DNA of 7,498 nt from an uncultured Sutterella sp. (GTDB lineage: Bacteria; Pseudomonadota; Gammaproteobacteria; Burkholderiales; Burkholderiaceae_F): positions 1 to 7,498 of the forward strand of contig CAJLGW010000079.1 in NCBI GenBank assembly GCA_905206345.1, read 5' to 3'. Below are positions 6,249 to 7,498 of the stretch, piece by piece; the first letter of the stretch is position 1, and the number at the start of each line of letters is the position of its first letter. The notes beneath the pieces are model-generated. The model saw nothing but the letters and a program-made list of their open reading frames with translations. It was not told the origin of the DNA and ran no database searches. Position numbers and translations under genes: made by a program.

Positions 6249-6319
6249 GAATAACGCATAATTCATAATTTTCTGCTTTTGAACGCAATCATAAACATCC
6301 AAACTGTCACAAAATTGCT

Positions 6320-6330
6320 AACAGCCTGTT
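6320..6330. repeat. 11-bp palindrome AACAGcCTGTT in the rloA/membrane-protein intergenic region
   Basis: Five-base arms flank a central C, between the two divergent start regions. It may be an operator half-site or chance; nothing else ties it to a function. Confidence 0.25.
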
Positions 6331-6394
6331 TTCTCAAAACTGACCTAAAATCAGCTCTCAAGAACGATTTTTCCAAAGCCGATCAATCAGTCTG

Positions 6395-6403
6395 TGATAT
6401 AGT
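6395..6403 (+). promoter_or_regulatory. Putative extended -10 promoter of the Lys/Ala/Pro-rich membrane protein
   Basis: TGATATAGT is an extended -10 element (TG, one base, then TATAGT). It lies 32 nt upstream of the ATG at 6436, giving a leader of about 25 nt. No -35 match is seen at 16-18 nt spacing, which extended -10 promoters can tolerate. Confidence 0.5.
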
Positions 6404-6435
6404 CAAAGAAGAACGCCATTTTGAGGAACCTCACG

Positions 6436-7230
6436 ATGCCAAAGAATCAAAAACAAACACAACCCGTGCGCAATGGCACGGCTTTCTCTGACCTTTTCCA
6501 AGACGTCTTCGGACTCGAGGCTTGGGCGGAACAAAAAAAGACCCCCAACGCCCGTCGAACCGTTCCCTGGCAATGGGTCATCTGGGGCGGTTTAATCTTC
6601 TTTTGCTTGGGCTGGGGCATTAGCCACAGTGCCAACTCTTTCTGGATTTTAGTGGTGGCTGTGGCCGCAGCGGTCATTGTCTTTTTGGCCCGATCCACCG
6701 AAACCGTTGAGCCGCAAGTCTTTCTTTTAACGGATAACCGTACGGAAGAACAAAAGAAAGCCTATCGCAACCAAACTCCCAAGAAACCCGCTCCTCGCAA
6801 GCGCCCAGCCCGTCGCCCTCAAGCGGCAAATCAAGCCGCTAAGGCCGAACAAACGCAAGTGAAGGTCGCCGAGACCACTCCTCAACCGGCCGTGAAGGCT
6901 GAAGAAGCTACGACAGAAAAAGCCACTGCGACTGCTAAACCCAAGCGCCAACCTCGTAAGAAACCGGCACCTAAGACGGGTTCCAATGCAACTCCTAAGG
7001 CCACACCTAAGGTAGCAGAGGTGAAAGAATCGGTAGCTGCACCTGTTACGACGGATGCAAAACCCGCAGAGTCAAAAGCTAAGCCGGCTACTAAGAAGCC
7101 AGCAACAACAAAGCCCAAGGCACCGAGAGCTCGTAAGCCTCGTACGCCGGCTGCTAACCGAGCACCTCGCGCAGCCAAAGAGGCAAAGCCTGCAGCGCCC
7201 GAAGCACCGGTAACGCCCGCCCAAAACTAG
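6436..7230 (+). CDS. Membrane-anchored protein with a Lys/Ala/Pro-rich, histone-H1/AlgP-like tail
   Basis: I do not recognise a named family. The 264-residue protein has a short hydrophilic N-terminus with an amphipathic stretch (AFSDLFQDVFGLEAW, 16-30). Two hydrophobic helices follow, about 47-63 and 69-85, forming a hairpin. From about residue 95 to the end is a low-complexity tail of Lys, Arg, Ala, Pro and Thr with KPA/KPK/RKP units. By the positive-inside rule both ends should face the cytoplasm, so the tail could touch DNA, RNA or other polyanions; this is inference from composition. ATG 6436 is preferred over the in-frame TTG at 6421 because GAGGA at 6423-6427 is well placed for the ATG and overlaps the TTG reading. 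It is divergent from rloA and monocistronic, with its own terminator. Its richer GC and lack of disruption suggest a resident gene. Confidence 0.8.
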   Translation: MPKNQKQTQPVRNGTAFSDLFQDVFGLEAWAEQKKTPNARRTVPWQWVIWGGLIFFCLGWGISHSANSFWILVVAVAAAVIVFLARSTETVEPQVFLLTDNRTEEQKKAYRNQTPKKPAPRKRPARRPQAANQAAKAEQTQVKVAETTPQPAVKAEEATTEKATATAKPKRQPRKKPAPKTGSNATPKATPKVAEVKESVAAPVTTDAKPAESKAKPATKKPATTKPKAPRARKPRTPAANRAPRAAKEAKPAAPEAPVTPAQN

Positions 7231-7250
7231 AAGCGATTTAATCGCAATCG

Positions 7251-7280
7251 GCCCGAGAAAATTTCTTTCTCGGGCTTTTT
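7251..7280 (+). terminator. Strong intrinsic terminator after the membrane protein
   Basis: A perfect 10-bp stem GCCCGAGAAA / TTTCTCGGGC (7251-7260 with 7266-7275), a 5-nt loop and then TTTTT. It starts 20 bp after the stop codon. A smaller hairpin, GCGAT-TTA-ATCGC at 7233-7245, lies just before it. Confidence 0.93.
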
Positions 7281-7282
7281 CT

Positions 7283-7356
7283 TACCGTTAACCCGTAGTT
7301 CAAACACCTTAGAACTGCCTAAAGTACTTATAGATAAACCCTAATTGTTAACGGTA
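7283..7356. repeat. Widely spaced perfect 10-bp inverted repeat TACCGTTAAC / GTTAACGGTA
   Basis: The arms at 7283-7292 and 7347-7356 are exact reverse complements, separated by 54 bp. Inside lies a smaller AGTTC/GAACT pair (7297-7301 with 7312-7316). Each arm contains GTTAAC. Possible roles are paired operator sites for a looping regulator or an RNA structure; neither is shown. Confidence 0.5.
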
Positions 7357-7376
7357 CGATAGAGAAGAACTGTCGA

Positions 7377-7392
7377 TGGACATCTTTGTCCA
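7377..7392 (+). other. Hairpin TGGACA-TCTT-TGTCCA in the putative leader
   Basis: A perfect 6-bp stem with a four-base loop lies 37 bp upstream of the ATG at 7430. No T-run follows, so it is not a terminator. It may be a 5'-leader structure of the transcript that includes the mini-ORF. Confidence 0.4.
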
Positions 7393-7429
7393 CGCATAAG
7401 AGTTTTTGAGCAAGAAAGGAGTTTCAAAT

Positions 7430-7498
7430 ATGTACTTTGACAGTAGGGGATTTCTAAAAAATCCTAAAAAAGCTCGTTGCGAGCCAGTTTTTTTTTTC
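7430..7498 (+). CDS. Open mini-ORF at the right edge (partial gene or leader peptide)
   Basis: ATG 7430 is preceded by AAGGAG (7416-7421) with an 8-nt gap, a good ribosome binding site. The 23 codons in the window (MYFDSRGFLKNPKKARCEPV, then Phe codons) have no stop. The sequence is not recognised. From codon 13 onward it overlaps a hairpin and a T10 run that look like an intrinsic terminator, which argues against an ordinary long gene. It favours a leader peptide or a short, possibly non-stop, transcript. Confidence 0.4.
   Translation, partial: MYFDSRGFLKNPKKARCEPVFFF
7466..7497. terminator. Terminator-like hairpin with T10 run, usable on both strands
   Basis: GCTCG (7472-7476) pairs with CGAGC (7480-7484) around TTG. 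It is preceded by six A residues and followed, after CAG, by ten T residues. On the minus strand the same stem is followed directly by TTTTTT. The stem is short but GC-rich. It falls within the open mini-ORF that starts at 7430. Confidence 0.6.

Noticed and set aside
6198..6302. N-terminal extension of the ATPase to the in-frame ATG at 6302
   Set aside because: The extension has no family homology and would span the TATAAT box and AGGAGG that serve the ATG at 6197.
6279..6491. Plus-strand frame of 70 codons starting upstream of the membrane-protein gene
   Set aside because: It overlaps the promoter region and the better-supported start at 6436 in another frame, and no ribosome binding site precedes it.
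6882..7178. Minus-strand frame of 98 codons rich in Gly/Ala/Val
   Set aside because: It is the antisense reading of the Lys/Ala/Pro-rich tail; low-complexity sense codons keep the opposite frame open.

Overview
The window looks like chromosome from a Gram-negative, probably a gut-type betaproteobacterium (Burkholderiales, Sutterellaceae-like). That placement rests on the overall feel of the proteins and is inference, because no rRNA or other phylogenetic marker is present. Host-type genes (alcohol dehydrogenase, M20 peptidase, EamA transporter, Lys/Ala/Pro-rich membrane protein) flank a visibly more AT-rich two-gene block at about 4.2-6.3 kb that looks acquired.

Layout, left to right. Positions 1-232 hold the end of an IS200/IS605-type element: the first 39 codons of a Y1 transposase run off the left edge on the minus strand, with structured end DNA behind them. 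Next comes a minus-strand iron-type alcohol dehydrogenase (310-1452), divergent from a plus-strand M20 metallopeptidase (1601-2899) that ends in a clear intrinsic terminator. A minus-strand unit follows: an EamA/DMT transporter (3243-4151) and, 42 bp downstream, a 61-residue protein of unknown function (3015-3200) with a very strong ribosome binding site and its own terminator.

Positions 4293-6197 carry an AAA15-family ATPase (RloA/AbiLi type) whose 3' end overlaps the start of an RloB/AbiLii-type Toprim-like protein by 17 nt. This is the known two-gene layout of an RloA-RloB / AbiL phage-defence module. In this copy rloB is split by an apparent single-base frameshift close to an A5 run, so the system is inactive, mis-sequenced, or frameshift-regulated. 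The ATPase has a perfect TATAAT box with a 7-bp inverted repeat over the expected -35 region, a possible operator.

Divergent from the ATPase is a 264-residue plus-strand protein with two membrane helices and a long Lys/Ala/Pro-rich, histone-H1/AlgP-like tail. It ends in a 10-bp-stem terminator. The last 220 bases contain a large inverted repeat, a small hairpin, a well-spaced ribosome binding site with an open mini-ORF, and a terminator-like hairpin with a T10 run inside that ORF. This could be a small leader transcript or attenuator, or a small RNA.

The best leads are the rloAB module with its frameshift and putative operator, the unassigned 61-residue gene, and the structured leader at the right edge.
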